Assembly (NCBI GenBank): GCA_965261315.1
Contig: CBDHDM010000044.1
Location: forward strand, 1 to 64,000
DNA: 64,000 nt
Source of the DNA: Endozoicomonas sp965261315
GTDB lineage: Bacteria > Pseudomonadota > Gammaproteobacteria > Pseudomonadales > Endozoicomonadaceae
Reading direction: 5' to 3'
Made by a program: the position numbers and the translations under genes. Every line of letters begins with the position of its first letter. Positions within the stretch are counted from its first letter, which is position 1. The notes below the pieces were generated by a model. The model worked only from the letters and a program-made list of their open reading frames with translations. It was not told where the DNA came from and made no database searches. Shown here one piece after another: positions 1 through 7,259 of the stretch.

Positions 1-5
1 CCTGA

Positions 6-39
6 ATTGCCATACAACCCTTGAGGGTTGTATGGCAAT
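6..39. repeat. Perfect hairpin, 15-bp stem
   Basis: Arms ATTGCCATACAACCC (6-20) and GGGTTGTATGGCAAT (25-39) are exact reverse complements around the loop TTGA. The shape fits a transcription terminator or a REP-like stem, but no clean T-run follows on either side. The gene it would serve lies outside the window. Confidence 0.6.
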
Positions 40-100
40 CTCACTTTGTCAGAGTGTCCCGCAGTTCTACTCTAGCTACTTCATTTGTGGTGGGTGTGGT

Positions 101-133
101 ATGCATTCCCACGCAGAGCATGGGAACGAGAGT
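101..133. repeat. REP-like palindromic element
   Basis: The core TTCCCACGCAGAGCATGGGAA is imperfectly palindromic, pairing TTCCCA with TGGGAA. It resembles the short intergenic palindromes with a TTCCCACGC...GTGGGAA core that are dispersed in many gammaproteobacterial genomes. Only one copy was recognised here, so the repeat status rests on family resemblance. Confidence 0.4.
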
Positions 134-229
134 GTTCAAAATGTTTGCCGCGATCTCATTTCCCTACATGTAATTATTTTTCTAACACAACATCAGGTAA
201 GGCGGGGCGATTAGCCCCGTCCTTCCTAC

Positions 230-263
230 GGAACCGTGCGTACGGACCTCGTACACGGCTCCT
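230..263 (-). ncRNA. Group II intron domain V
   Basis: Read on the minus strand this 34-nt hairpin begins with GAGCCGTG and ends with CACGGTTC, with a bulged middle and the AGC catalytic triad expected at the base of domain V. It lies about 160 nt downstream of the maturase stop, the usual position. Confidence 0.75.
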
Positions 264-423
264 GCACTCTCATATCCCCGTATCAGGAACGAGCACGCCC
301 GTTTTCACACCTTCCAGATTGAACAGCTTCAGTTCTTCGAACCAGCTGTTCTTCATGGCGTAATGCGCCAGTGGACTGGCCGCATTTCTCCACGAACGCA
401 TCTTGATGTACTTAAACGGTGGT

Positions 424-927
424 TTAAATCCCAGCTGCTTTCAGCCGCCTGTGCAGCTTAGCCGGTTTCTTCCACTGCTTCAGTTGTATACATCGCAGTC
501 TGCGCCTGACCCAACTCATGATTCCCTTCAGGACGCTGCTACAATTGGCTATCTTAAAGTAGTTGGCAAATCCTCTCAGCACTGGATTCAGCTCCTTGAT
601 GATAGTCACCAGATTACTGCCCTTGTTGCGCTTCGTTATCTGCTTCACCCTCGCCTTCAGCTTTTTGAGCTTCTTTTCCTGTATGCGCGTATAACCGCTA
701 TGGATTTCCACTCCCAGAAATTTCACGCCGTCATCGCTGTGGGCAATGTGCGTTTTTCTCTGGTTCACCGTCAGTTTCAGGTCTACTTCCAGCACTTTGA
801 CCGCCACTTTCAGCGCATTGTCTGCCGCTGACTTTGAGCCGCACAGGATCAGTATGTCATCCGCGTAGCGCACAATCCGATGATTGCGTCGCTTCATCTC
901 CTGATCAAATGCATCAAGATATACATT
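424..927 (-). pseudogene. ltrA: Group II intron reverse transcriptase/maturase, C-terminal fragment
   Basis: The fragment starts inside the RT palm at NVYLDAFDQEM and keeps the YADD catalytic motif, the RT thumb and the maturase domain X, ending with the basic tail typical of LtrA-type proteins. About the first half (RT0 to RT4) is missing. The reading frame runs on upstream into the IS end (residues before NVYL belong to the IS), so any product would be a chimera. Intact proteins of this family promote intron splicing and retrohoming; this one would lack most of the RT fingers. Confidence 0.85.
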
Positions 928-953
928 GGGTGTGGTTTCTTTGCTACGACAAA
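928..953. repeat. Terminal inverted repeat of the ISKra4 element, transposase 3' side
   Basis: Pairs with 2545-2570 over about 25 bp with roughly five mismatches. The transposase stop codon (944-946) lies inside it. Confidence 0.8.
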
Positions 954-2437
954 GCCTTGTTGACCACCATCCCACCATAATTTCGTTCCTTCGAACGTAA
1001 ACGGTGAAACGACCAGTACTCTTCCCAGTCTCCACTGGAGTTGAGTGAGCGCAGCTTCAGAATGGCTTCAGCTCCCTGCAAACTCCAGCGCGCTCCGGTT
1101 ATATCCAGGCGATCATTGATCAGGTGTCGGCAAGCGCCTTCGATGACTCCGCTGGCAATGGGAAAGCCTGAACTGAGCGCTTCGCCATAACTAAGCCGAC
1201 TTCGGTTTTTCTGCAAATAGCCAGCGCATTTATCAATGGCTTCCCGGTTCTTCAGTTTTCTCTTCGTGGCACTTTGTTTCATTCCTCTTGCTACTTGGTC
1301 TGGCTGCCCCCGTAGAACTTTGAGAGCCTGCTGTTCAACCCATCTTTCCATACTTTCATCATCCTTTTCACGCAGGCAATGAGCCGCTTTCCACAGATAT
1401 TCCAGTACATGAACGAAGTCCATTACGATGCTCACTTTTACCTGCCTTTTACTGGCCACCCTTTCAATCATTTTCAATTGATGAGGGTGACCATCAACCA
1501 CAATAACCCATTGACGTTTCTGGCCCGGATCACGCTTCAGAGCTTCATCAAACGCCTCTTCTATGACTTGCTCCCCGTCTCTTTCAACACTGGCCCAAAC
1601 CCTTTTATTGCGCACTGGCGGCCTGAATTTGACGACATTGTCCGTTTGTTTCTCAAGATTCATGATGGATTCTGGCGAGTGCGAATTTTTCTTTACGGTA
1701 TAAACTGTCCCCACCATGGCCATGCGCTTTCGATCCTTCTTTTCTCCCGGACTTAAACGGGTCTGGCGTTTTTTCCTGCTTTTCTCTGCATTTTTCCGGG
1801 TCGCTTCTCTTAACCCGTCAGGTAGCATTACCAGGCCTTTTCCGTCAAAACTCAGAACCAGTAAGTCATCCGTTTGCTCATCTTCTATCTCTCGTTGCTC
1901 ATAAAACTCAACAAAATCCTGAGCAGTGTCCTTAACCAGTTTTATGGTCTGGTGCTTGCCAACAATGCCGGGATAATTCTCACGATGACGCTTCACGACT
2001 CTGTCATAAGAGCGGTCAATGGCATCAGTGACCACACGTTTTCGTACACCATCAGAGTATTGGTCATCATTGAGGTTGAGATCTGCATCCAATGGGAATT
2101 CACTGGAAACATTACGCTGGCTGTAAGACAGGCGTTTGACAGCCACCTTTCCAAATACTGTAGTAATAACCCGACTGGTGTTTTGGCGGACATGGTTGCG
2201 GGATACGCCATCAGAGGCAGTGACTGATGCAGCCTTCTCTTCATCTTCAGTCTGTTTATCGAGATACCCTTGAAACATTAACCGGAGTAACTCGTTTCCA
2301 TGATTACGAAGGTACTCTTCAGTCGTGCCATGATCCTGGACACAGGCAGATTCAAGGTGATGGATCATGGCGTTGAAGTGACCCAGTGCCGGAGAAAAAA
2401 ATTGAAAGTCGAGGGTATTTGCGTAAGATGCGTTCAC
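944..2437 (-). CDS. ISKra4 family transposase
   Basis: A 497-aa full-length reading frame. Its C-terminal part contains the family signature: VVDGHPHQLKMIE, an acidic/aromatic DFVHVLEYLW block, and SGVIEGACRHLINDRLDITG followed by ARWSL. Together these fit the DDE-type catalytic core of ISKra4 transposases. The N-terminal 100 residues are less conserved. The gene fills almost the whole element and shows no frameshift, so the IS may still be mobile. The last residues and the stop lie within the left terminal repeat. Confidence 0.9.
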   Translation of the reverse strand: MNASYANTLDFQFFSPALGHFNAMIHHLESACVQDHGTTEEYLRNHGNELLRLMFQGYLDKQTEDEEKAASVTASDGVSRNHVRQNTSRVITTVFGKVAVKRLSYSQRNVSSEFPLDADLNLNDDQYSDGVRKRVVTDAIDRSYDRVVKRHRENYPGIVGKHQTIKLVKDTAQDFVEFYEQREIEDEQTDDLLVLSFDGKGLVMLPDGLREATRKNAEKSRKKRQTRLSPGEKKDRKRMAMVGTVYTVKKNSHSPESIMNLEKQTDNVVKFRPPVRNKRVWASVERDGEQVIEEAFDEALKRDPGQKRQWVIVVDGHPHQLKMIERVASKRQVKVSIVMDFVHVLEYLWKAAHCLREKDDESMERWVEQQALKVLRGQPDQVARGMKQSATKRKLKNREAIDKCAGYLQKNRSRLSYGEALSSGFPIASGVIEGACRHLINDRLDITGARWSLQGAEAILKLRSLNSSGDWEEYWSFHRLRSKERNYGGMVVNKALS

Positions 2438-2544
2438 GAGGGGCTGCTTTTCTGGTGCTATTTGTTTGACGACTTTATATCACCACAGAACAGCCCTTTT
2501 TTCTTTGCCTCTGAGCATCGGAGTGACCGATATATCGGGGTTGT

Positions 2545-2570
2545 GGTGTCGTAGGAAAAGAACCGCACCC
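2545..2570. repeat. Terminal inverted repeat of the ISKra4 element, transposase 5' side
   Basis: Reverse complement matches the repeat at 928-953, sharing the GGGTG start and the inner CTACGACA block. Confidence 0.8.
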
Positions 2571-2663
2571 ATCGTAATACTGAATCACTTTATTGAAGAC
2601 ACACTGAAGCCTCTCATCACAACTGGCTAACCGCCGTTTGGATGACTCGGAATAGTGAAACAT
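2571..2663 (-). pseudogene. Phage endolysin (M15 peptidase-like), 5' fragment
   Basis: The first 31 residues (MFHYSESSKRRLASCDERLQ and onward) match the N-terminus of phage L-alanyl-D-glutamate endopeptidases, which open with a serine/leucine-rich helix before the metal-binding motifs. The start at 2663 is preceded by AAGGG at good spacing. The reading frame runs straight into the end of the ISKra4 element at 2570, and no matching C-terminal half with its zinc ligands is found on the other side. The fragment is not functional. Confidence 0.65.
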
Positions 2664-2707
2664 GATTCCCTTTTTATAGTGGTTCAGCTTCAGGGGAAAA
2701 AGCATAC

Positions 2708-2734
2708 CCCGGTAACCGCTCCTGCGTTACCGGG
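2708..2734. repeat. 9-bp inverted repeat
   Basis: CCCGGTAAC (2708-2716) and GTTACCGGG (2726-2734) are exact reverse complements separated by nine bases. The stem lies between the endolysin start and hicA and could be a terminator stem or a regulator site. Confidence 0.5.
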
Positions 2735-2754
2735 ATACCGTCCATCCATGGACA

Positions 2755-2786
2755 TAAAAAAACCCCGCATCTGGGCGAGGTTTCTT
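2755..2786. terminator. Putative terminator
   Basis: The stem AAACCCCGC / GCGAGGTTT has one mismatch and a short loop. An A-run on the left becomes a T-run for minus-strand transcription, consistent with a terminator facing the endolysin remnant. Confidence 0.45.
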
Positions 2787-2944
2787 TGAAGGATTTAGCC
2801 AATGGAAATGAGTGATCAATACTTATTCCATCATGGGAAAATATCCTAACTTTTGTAACATTTGAATGCAAGGGGAGGCAGGGAACAGAACGGCTCTGGC
2901 ACTGCCAGTTGATATGCTTGCACATTTTGCTATCATTGATTGTT

Positions 2945-3199
2945 ATGAACAGCACGCACCGAAAAACCCTGAAAGCACTCTTTTCTGACCCGGTGAACGG
3001 TAATATTGAGTGGCGCCGAATCGAAGCACTGTTCCTGTCTCTGGGTGCTGTTCGAACTCACCGAGGAGGGTCAGCTGTCAGTTTTGTGTTGAACGGAGTG
3101 CGAGCTGACTTTCACAGACCTCACCCTGAAAAAGCGGCGCTGCGCTACCGGGCCAAAGACGCAAGGCACTTCCTGACGAAAGCGGGGATCAAACCATGA
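2945..3199 (+). CDS. hicA: HicA mRNA interferase toxin
   Basis: An 84-aa protein beginning MNSTHRKTLKALFSDP, the typical opening of the longer HicA family. It has the dsRBD-like fold pattern and the LNGVRADFHRPHP core. HicA toxins cleave mRNA and tmRNA and are neutralised by HicB. The start at 2945 was chosen because homology begins there; the frame is open further upstream but without family similarity. The stop overlaps the HicB start (ATGA), so the pair is translationally coupled. It sits at the prophage edge and may stabilise the prophage. No frame damage is seen. Confidence 0.85.
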   Translation: MNSTHRKTLKALFSDPVNGNIEWRRIEALFLSLGAVRTHRGGSAVSFVLNGVRADFHRPHPEKAALRYRAKDARHFLTKAGIKP

Positions 3200-3528
3200 A
3201 CATAATGAAATACAAAGGGTATATAGCCCGCATAGAATACGATAACGAAGATCGTCTTTTTGTCGGTCATCTGGCTGGGATAGACGATATTGTCGGCTTT
3301 CACGGCACATCGGTGGATGAACTTGAAACTGCTTTTCACGAAGCGGTTGATGATTACATTGCCATCAGTGAAGAAACGGGGCGTCCTGCTCAGAAACCCT
3401 ATTCCGGTAATCTTATGCTGCGGGTTTCACCGGATATTCACGCGGCAGTGGCCACTGCGGCAAAAGTACATGGGAAAAGTCTCAATCAATGGGCTTCAGA
3501 AGTCCTTAATAATGCGACGCAATCCTGA
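3196..3528 (+). CDS. hicB: HicB antitoxin
   Basis: A 110-aa protein. Residues 1-60 form the partial RNase H-like HicB domain (YKGYIARIEYDNEDRLFVGH, then GIDDIVGFHG and an FHEAVDDY helix). Residues 75-108 form an Arc/MetJ-like ribbon-helix-helix DNA-binding tail (NLMLRVSPDIHAAVATAA, then GKSLNQWASEVL). It should bind and block HicA and autoregulate the operon through the tail. The start overlaps the hicA stop by four bases. Confidence 0.9.
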   Translation: MNIMKYKGYIARIEYDNEDRLFVGHLAGIDDIVGFHGTSVDELETAFHEAVDDYIAISEETGRPAQKPYSGNLMLRVSPDIHAAVATAAKVHGKSLNQWASEVLNNATQS

Positions 3529-3549
3529 TATTTCCTCAGATAAGCCATT

Positions 3550-4083
3550 TCAGGCTTCATACCGAATGACGCCTTTATCCTCCAGAAGCGAGCCCGCCTG
3601 CTCCTCTGCCTCTCTGATCCACTCATTACAAACCATCATACAAGCTTGCCGCCACCGGTGAACTGTCATACGACATTTACCCTCAATCTCGATGCTACCC
3701 TTACCAACTTGCAGCTCCGGGTGTTGCAGCATGGCCATAATGAACAGCCGCAACATCACCGGATTTGTCCGGATCGCTTTGGGAATGCGCTTGTCCTCCC
3801 GGAAACCGTAGTTAACACTTTCCCAGCAGGTGATTCGGTTGGCGTGATTATCGTCGTACCTTATGGTCAAAACGGCAAAGAGCTCCGGCTGCATCCTCTC
3901 CCGAAAATCCCCTTTGCGAATACCATCATCCCCAAGTCGTTCATCCCGAGTACTACGATGTTCAGGGTCAATGGCACTCTTGCGATAGCCACTGTTAATT
4001 TCCCTCTGCCAGCTCGCGGTTTTTATCATCAGTTCCGGTGTTCCCATTATCCGCATCAACGCCGACTCCAGGTCAAAGTACAT
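3550..4083 (-). CDS. Phage protein, possible late regulator
   Basis: A 177-aa protein of unknown function, last gene of the leftward phage block. The start at 4083 (MYFDLESALMRIMG) is chosen because AAGGAGA stands seven bases upstream; the frame opens further but without a good ribosome site. The C-terminal part contains a helix-turn-helix-like stretch (GKCRMTVHRWRQACMMVCNEW region). Lambdoid phages place an antitermination or late-control protein at this position, after DUF1367 and Ref, so that role is possible. It is inferred from position only. Confidence 0.55.
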   Translation of the reverse strand: MYFDLESALMRIMGTPELMIKTASWQREINSGYRKSAIDPEHRSTRDERLGDDGIRKGDFRERMQPELFAVLTIRYDDNHANRITCWESVNYGFREDKRIPKAIRTNPVMLRLFIMAMLQHPELQVGKGSIEIEGKCRMTVHRWRQACMMVCNEWIREAEEQAGSLLEDKGVIRYEA

Positions 4084-4144
4084 GGCATTCTCCTTATCCA
4101 AGGCTTGTTCTTGTGTGTACTTCGATCCATGGTAAACGGCAGGA

Positions 4145-4456
4145 TCAGCCTCCGGTATAACCAACAAAAGTTTGGCGATAATGCTGCACATCCTCGCGGG
4201 TCTTTCTCACCAGTTTAGCTTCCGGACCATATCGTTTAACAAACAGCGTGGCGTTGACGTGAATGGCATCGGGCAAGTATCGATGATGACCAGGACACAG
4301 AGGCATAGTGGCAAAATGACTGGCCCGTCTTCCGGCTCCCGTACCCTTGCGCTGATGGTGAACCTCTGCCGGAGTCCCTGAACAGCCATTCATCCGACAG
4401 GCAATACAACCAAGCTGGGCGACATCCGACAGATATTGTTTTTCTTCCCGGGTAAC
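4145..4456 (-). pseudogene. Ref-like/HNH-type phage nuclease with lost start codon
   Basis: About 104 codons with a zinc-knuckle CIAC near codon 17 and, further on, EVHHQRKG and PLCPGHHR, a pattern shared by Ref-like and HNH-type phage recombination nucleases. The reading frame begins right after the DUF1367 stop. A strong TAAGGA ribosome site is followed at the right distance by GTT ACC CGG instead of ATG or GTG. The first in-frame ATG (4393) lies after both cysteines of the CxxC, so the protein made from it would lack that zinc site. A single base change of the start codon would explain this. Confidence 0.6.
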
Positions 4457-4465
4457 AGCGTTTCC

Positions 4466-4948
4466 TTACGCAAAATTAATCACCCGCTCCACCAGGTCAT
4501 CCACCTTCTCACGGCTCCAACCCCGACCCGGGCTCAGTACGAAATGCAGCAACACGTCTACTGCTGCCGAGTACAACTGCTCAAACACTTCCTGGCTCAT
4601 GCTAGAAAACTTCAAGCTTCTGGCCCTGACTCTGACCCCACCGTCCGGGTACCCAATCACGTCATAAAATCCGGCCCTCACCGTCACCCAACGGCGAAAC
4701 TCATCAAAGTTTTTCTCCGGGGTGAACAGTTGGCCAGTGCTCATCATCCGGCAGGGTTCCGGCTCGAAGTAGTCAAACCCAAGCTTCAGTAGGGCAAAGA
4801 ACTTGCGGTGAAAGTGCGGGTTCCGTGATTTGCGAAACTGAGCTCGGATGACCTGACCGGTCTTCAGCTGACGCACAAATGTCTGGTCATCGTCCGATAC
4901 CGGTATCAGCATCAGATCCGTACCCTTGACCAGCGTCAGTTCTGCCAT
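4466..4948 (-). CDS. DUF1367 family phage protein
   Basis: A 160-aa protein that opens MAELTLVKGTDLMLIPVSDD and contains GQVIRAQFRKSRNPHFHRKF, the hallmark of the DUF1367 family of lambdoid phage proteins with unknown function. The start at 4948 overlaps the stop of the upstream 29-residue membrane peptide in a TGATG arrangement, implying translational coupling. An upstream in-frame ATG at 4975 is less likely. The next gene downstream begins in the same frame immediately after this stop. Confidence 0.8.
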   Translation of the reverse strand: MAELTLVKGTDLMLIPVSDDDQTFVRQLKTGQVIRAQFRKSRNPHFHRKFFALLKLGFDYFEPEPCRMMSTGQLFTPEKNFDEFRRWVTVRAGFYDVIGYPDGGVRVRARSLKFSSMSQEVFEQLYSAAVDVLLHFVLSPGRGWSREKVDDLVERVINFA

Positions 4949-5037
4949 CAGATGGCCCTCACCAGAAACCAGCACATGATGATCACGTAGGCCATCCAGA
5001 ACAGCGTCCCGCCGATCACTTTCAGCACAGCCATCAT
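4948..5037 (-). CDS. 29-residue single-pass membrane peptide
   Basis: The product opens MMAVLKVIGGTLFWMAYV and is almost entirely one hydrophobic helix with a short basic C-terminus. It has a good ribosome site (GAAGGGG, eight bases upstream). Its start codon overlaps the end of the P-like gene (ATGA) and its stop overlaps the DUF1367 start (TGATG). This double coupling suggests real translation, perhaps of a small phage membrane effector. No family was recognised. Confidence 0.5.
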   Translation of the reverse strand: MMAVLKVIGGTLFWMAYVIIMCWFLVRAI

Positions 5038-5759
5038 CCCAGCATCCCCTTCATGCGCTTCAGAAACTCTGCCCTGCCACCTGCTGGATTGATGCCCTGG
5101 TCCGCCATTTCATCCCGAAGCAGCTGATCGGAATGAATACTGGGATCTCGCTGATGCTCAATGGCCAACTGATCCTCCACCGACTCGCCCTGACAAACCC
5201 TGTTGGTCAGATGCTGGTAGGCTTCTCCAAACTTCCGCTTTACGTTCCGGCATTCCTCGGCAGTACCGGCGGTTCTCAGCTCATGTCATCCTGCCAATCG
5301 TCCAGCCAGATACACCGCCCGATGACTCCAGCCGTGGTGACTGGGTTGACCGGCAAACTCGCTGGCTTCCTTCCAGGCTTTGGCCAATGTGGGTAGACCG
5401 AGCTCTTCCGGCAGCGGCTGACACAACTTGCGAAACTCCGGTGCTGTTGGTGGCCACTCGCTTCCAGCCAGTCGCACCCGGTTAACCCCCATGGCCAGCT
5501 GTTGCGGATGCAGATCCTTCAGAGTTTCCAGCCACTGCCCGGTTCGATCAGCCAGGCCGTAAGCGTTAATCCACTTCTGCCCGAACAGGCCCGTCATGGT
5601 CGAAAACATGTCCCCGATGAGTTTCGGGGTTATCAGGCCACTGTCCTGTAGATCGCTCTGTGGTGCCTGAGTCTGCGGGATGGTCGTAGAGGTGCTGGTT
5701 GGCTTGCTCGACCTGTTCAACCAGGCTGAGTTTTCCAGTATTTCTTTGCCGGGCTTCAT
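5034..5759 (-). pseudogene. Lambda P-like replication protein, interrupted by in-frame TGA
   Basis: The upstream part (residues about 45-157) matches the P family core, with FGQKWINAYG, LHPQQLAMGVNRV and SEWPPTAPEFRKLC. P proteins load the host DnaB helicase at the phage origin. A TGA at 5286-5288 stops the frame, but the same frame stays open to 5034 and encodes HELRTAGTAEECRNVKRKFG and an AYQHLTNRV helix, a typical P C-terminus where a Trp is expected at the stop position. TGG to TGA is the simplest lesion. The true start is uncertain (5759, or M51 at 5609), and the 5' part overlaps the O-like gene. Confidence 0.7.
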
Positions 5760-6643
5760 GATTAACCGTCCATGGATTTCTAACGTTATCAGGGTTGTTC
5801 AGGTAGGCCGTGGTGGTCTTCACGTACTGGGTACCCGTCACGTCGGTCTGGTCGCAATACCGGGCGTATTTCAGAATGTTGGTCAGCATCGCTTCATGGG
5901 AATGACCTTCCCTGAGCCGGGATTTGTAATGACCAAAGGTTTTGGTTTTGTTGCCCTTGTCGCCTTCCCGCTTCGGGTACTGAGACCACCACTGCTCGAA
6001 GTCTTCAGGAAAACCAGACCTGGCCGGTTTGGTGTCGAGTGCAGTCGTACCAGTCGTGCTCCCGGCACTTGATGGCACTTCCCCCGTCCTGGGGGTCGTG
6101 CGGTCGTCAGACCGGACATAAGTCTTTTCTCTCTTACTCTCTATCTCTCTTTCTCTCGTACTCTCTTACTCTCTAAGCGATCATCCGACGATGAACCCAC
6201 GATCCGCTCACGAAGACAATCAATCCGTTTGTTGATGGCCGCCGCCCCTTATAAACACTGGCCTTGGCAGCCATTGCCCGAAGCAGTTCCGACAGATCAG
6301 GAAGGTTGCCCTGCAGGTCTTCCAGGTGCTTTATCCGAGCCTCTAACTGTCCCTGATTCGTCGGCTCGTTGTACTGAAAAAACTTGTTGATACAGACATA
6401 ATCCGAACCCTCGCGACGACTGATGAATCCCATAGCAGCCAGATCGTCAAGTGATCGTGAGGTCGTCGCTGGCACCCAATTCAGATCCGCTGCGATGTAA
6501 CCCATGGGTAACCGGTAAACGCCACTCAGGTCACTGTGTTCGCAGGTCAACAGGTAGAGCGCCAGCAGTTTGCTGTCGCCGAAAAGACCCTGAATATCAG
6601 AACTGGTCCAAAACCGGCTTTCGACTTTTCCGAAGGCTTTCAT
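5566..6643 (-). pseudogene. Phage replication initiator (O-like), split by two frameshifts
   Basis: The N-terminal piece (start 6643, stop 6173) is a winged-helix replication domain: FGKVESRFWTSSDIQGLFGD, LLALYLLTCEHSDLSGVYRL, then PATTSRSLDDLAAMGFI. The C-terminal piece, open from about 6160 to 5566, carries the GFPEDFEQWWSQYPKREG motif of O-type proteins. Between them a third frame reads INKRIDCLRERIVGSSSDDR and a charged RE-rich linker typical of this family. The gene therefore changes frame twice: near GGGGCGGCGGCC (about 6237-6248) and within a GA-rich tract (6124-6174). A GTG at 6078 with weak ribosome site could start the C-terminal piece alone. The start overlaps the upstream stop (ATGA). 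Confidence 0.7.
6124..6174. repeat. GA/TC-rich low-complexity tract
   Basis: On the minus strand this is a run of GAGAGTAAGAGAGTACGAGA-type units, nearly pure GA repeats. It lies in the linker of the O-like gene and is slippage-prone; the reading frame changes across it. Confidence 0.7.
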
Positions 6644-6945
6644 GGACTCCCCCCAGTCTTTGGAAAGTACCGCTCTGCCTGAAGAGCATTCGTCTGATTA
6701 AGGCTCATCCACTTTTTCAGGAATATAACGACATTTCGTGCCTCGCCTGGCTTGTCCCAGCGATCAAGCATGTAGTGATACGCCTTCAGCAACTGCGCAC
6801 CAACATCAATATCCGGATTTTCCCAACACAGCTCTTCATAAAGTGCCATGGAGATTGCCATGGCTGGTTGTCCTTCCAGAGGCCACAAAATGTCCTGCCA
6901 ACATTCCGGACGTTCAGGGATTCCATACGCCTCCGTATCAATCAT
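6640..6945 (-). CDS. Phage protein of unknown function
   Basis: A 101-aa acidic protein (starts MIDTEAYGIPERPECWQDIL) in the leftward early operon, between a 41-residue ORF and the O-like initiator. Both junctions overlap as ATGA, indicating coupled translation. It has tryptophan-rich helices but no recognised motif or zinc site. By position it corresponds to the early regulators between cro and O, but nothing in the sequence shows DNA binding. Confidence 0.55.
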   Translation of the reverse strand: MIDTEAYGIPERPECWQDILWPLEGQPAMAISMALYEELCWENPDIDVGAQLLKAYHYMLDRWDKPGEARNVVIFLKKWMSLNQTNALQAERYFPKTGGSP

Positions 6946-7067
6946 GCAGCACCTCCTGATGCCTGCAGCGGGAAGCCTGTCAGATGGGCATTTTTAGCAC
7001 CAACATCAGTAATAATGATTTCTGCTCGCACCCTGAACCGGGTAATGGTTTGCCGAGAATCACTCAT
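6942..7067 (-). CDS. 41-residue first ORF of the leftward phage operon
   Basis: Starts MSDSRQTITRFRVRAEIIIT with a strong ribosome site (AAGGAAAG) seven bases upstream. The stop overlaps the next start (ATGA). It is the first gene after the operator region facing the repressor, the place of cro in lambda, but no helix-turn-helix can be seen. Confidence 0.5.
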   Translation of the reverse strand: MSDSRQTITRFRVRAEIIITDVGAKNAHLTGFPLQASGGAA

Positions 7068-7104
7068 CAACTCTTTCCTTTCAGGCTATATTTTATTGCT
7101 ATTA

Positions 7105-7131
7105 CTTTACTTCAGCAAATATAAAGTAAAG
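7105..7131. promoter_or_regulatory. Putative phage operator palindrome
   Basis: CTTTACTT (7105-7112) and AAGTAAAG (7124-7131) are exact inverted repeats with 11 bases between them. They lie in the AT-rich divergent region between the leftward operon and the repressor gene. A repressor site is likely from position. Confidence 0.5.
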
Positions 7132-7259
7132 AATACGTTGCTTTGCAATTACTTGTAAATACCTTGAATTGTCTGATGCGAATATCTGCCCTTAAGCAAT
7201 GCCATTCAGGCGTGTACTATTTTGCTTATGGATAATGGAATAACAGGTGTCGGGATAAC

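Larger units (their letters stand above)
195..927 (-). mobile_element. 3' remnant of a group II intron
   Basis: On the minus strand the segment carries the end of an intron-encoded maturase followed by a domain V-like hairpin at 230-263 and a GC-rich domain VI-like stem at about 205-225. The 3' splice boundary near 195 is estimated. The 5' half of the intron, including the start of the reverse transcriptase, is absent: the sequence stops at 927 against the end of an insertion sequence. The element cannot splice as it stands. Confidence 0.75.
928..2570 (-). mobile_element. ISKra4-family insertion sequence
   Basis: A 1643-bp element bounded by imperfect terminal inverted repeats. The outer end at 928 reads GGGTGTGGTTTCTTTGCTAC and the other end, read inward from 2570, GGGTGCGGTTCTTTTCCTAC, both followed by GACA. 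It carries one transposase gene on the minus strand. No obvious target duplication flanks it (ATACATT on the left, ATCGTAA on the right). The two flanks belong to different genes, the group II intron and a phage endolysin, so a deletion or recombination has occurred through the element. Confidence 0.85.

Noticed and set aside
2674..2955. A 93-codon minus-strand frame opposite hicA's upstream region
   Set aside because: It covers the two hairpins and has no similarity or good start; it looks like chance.
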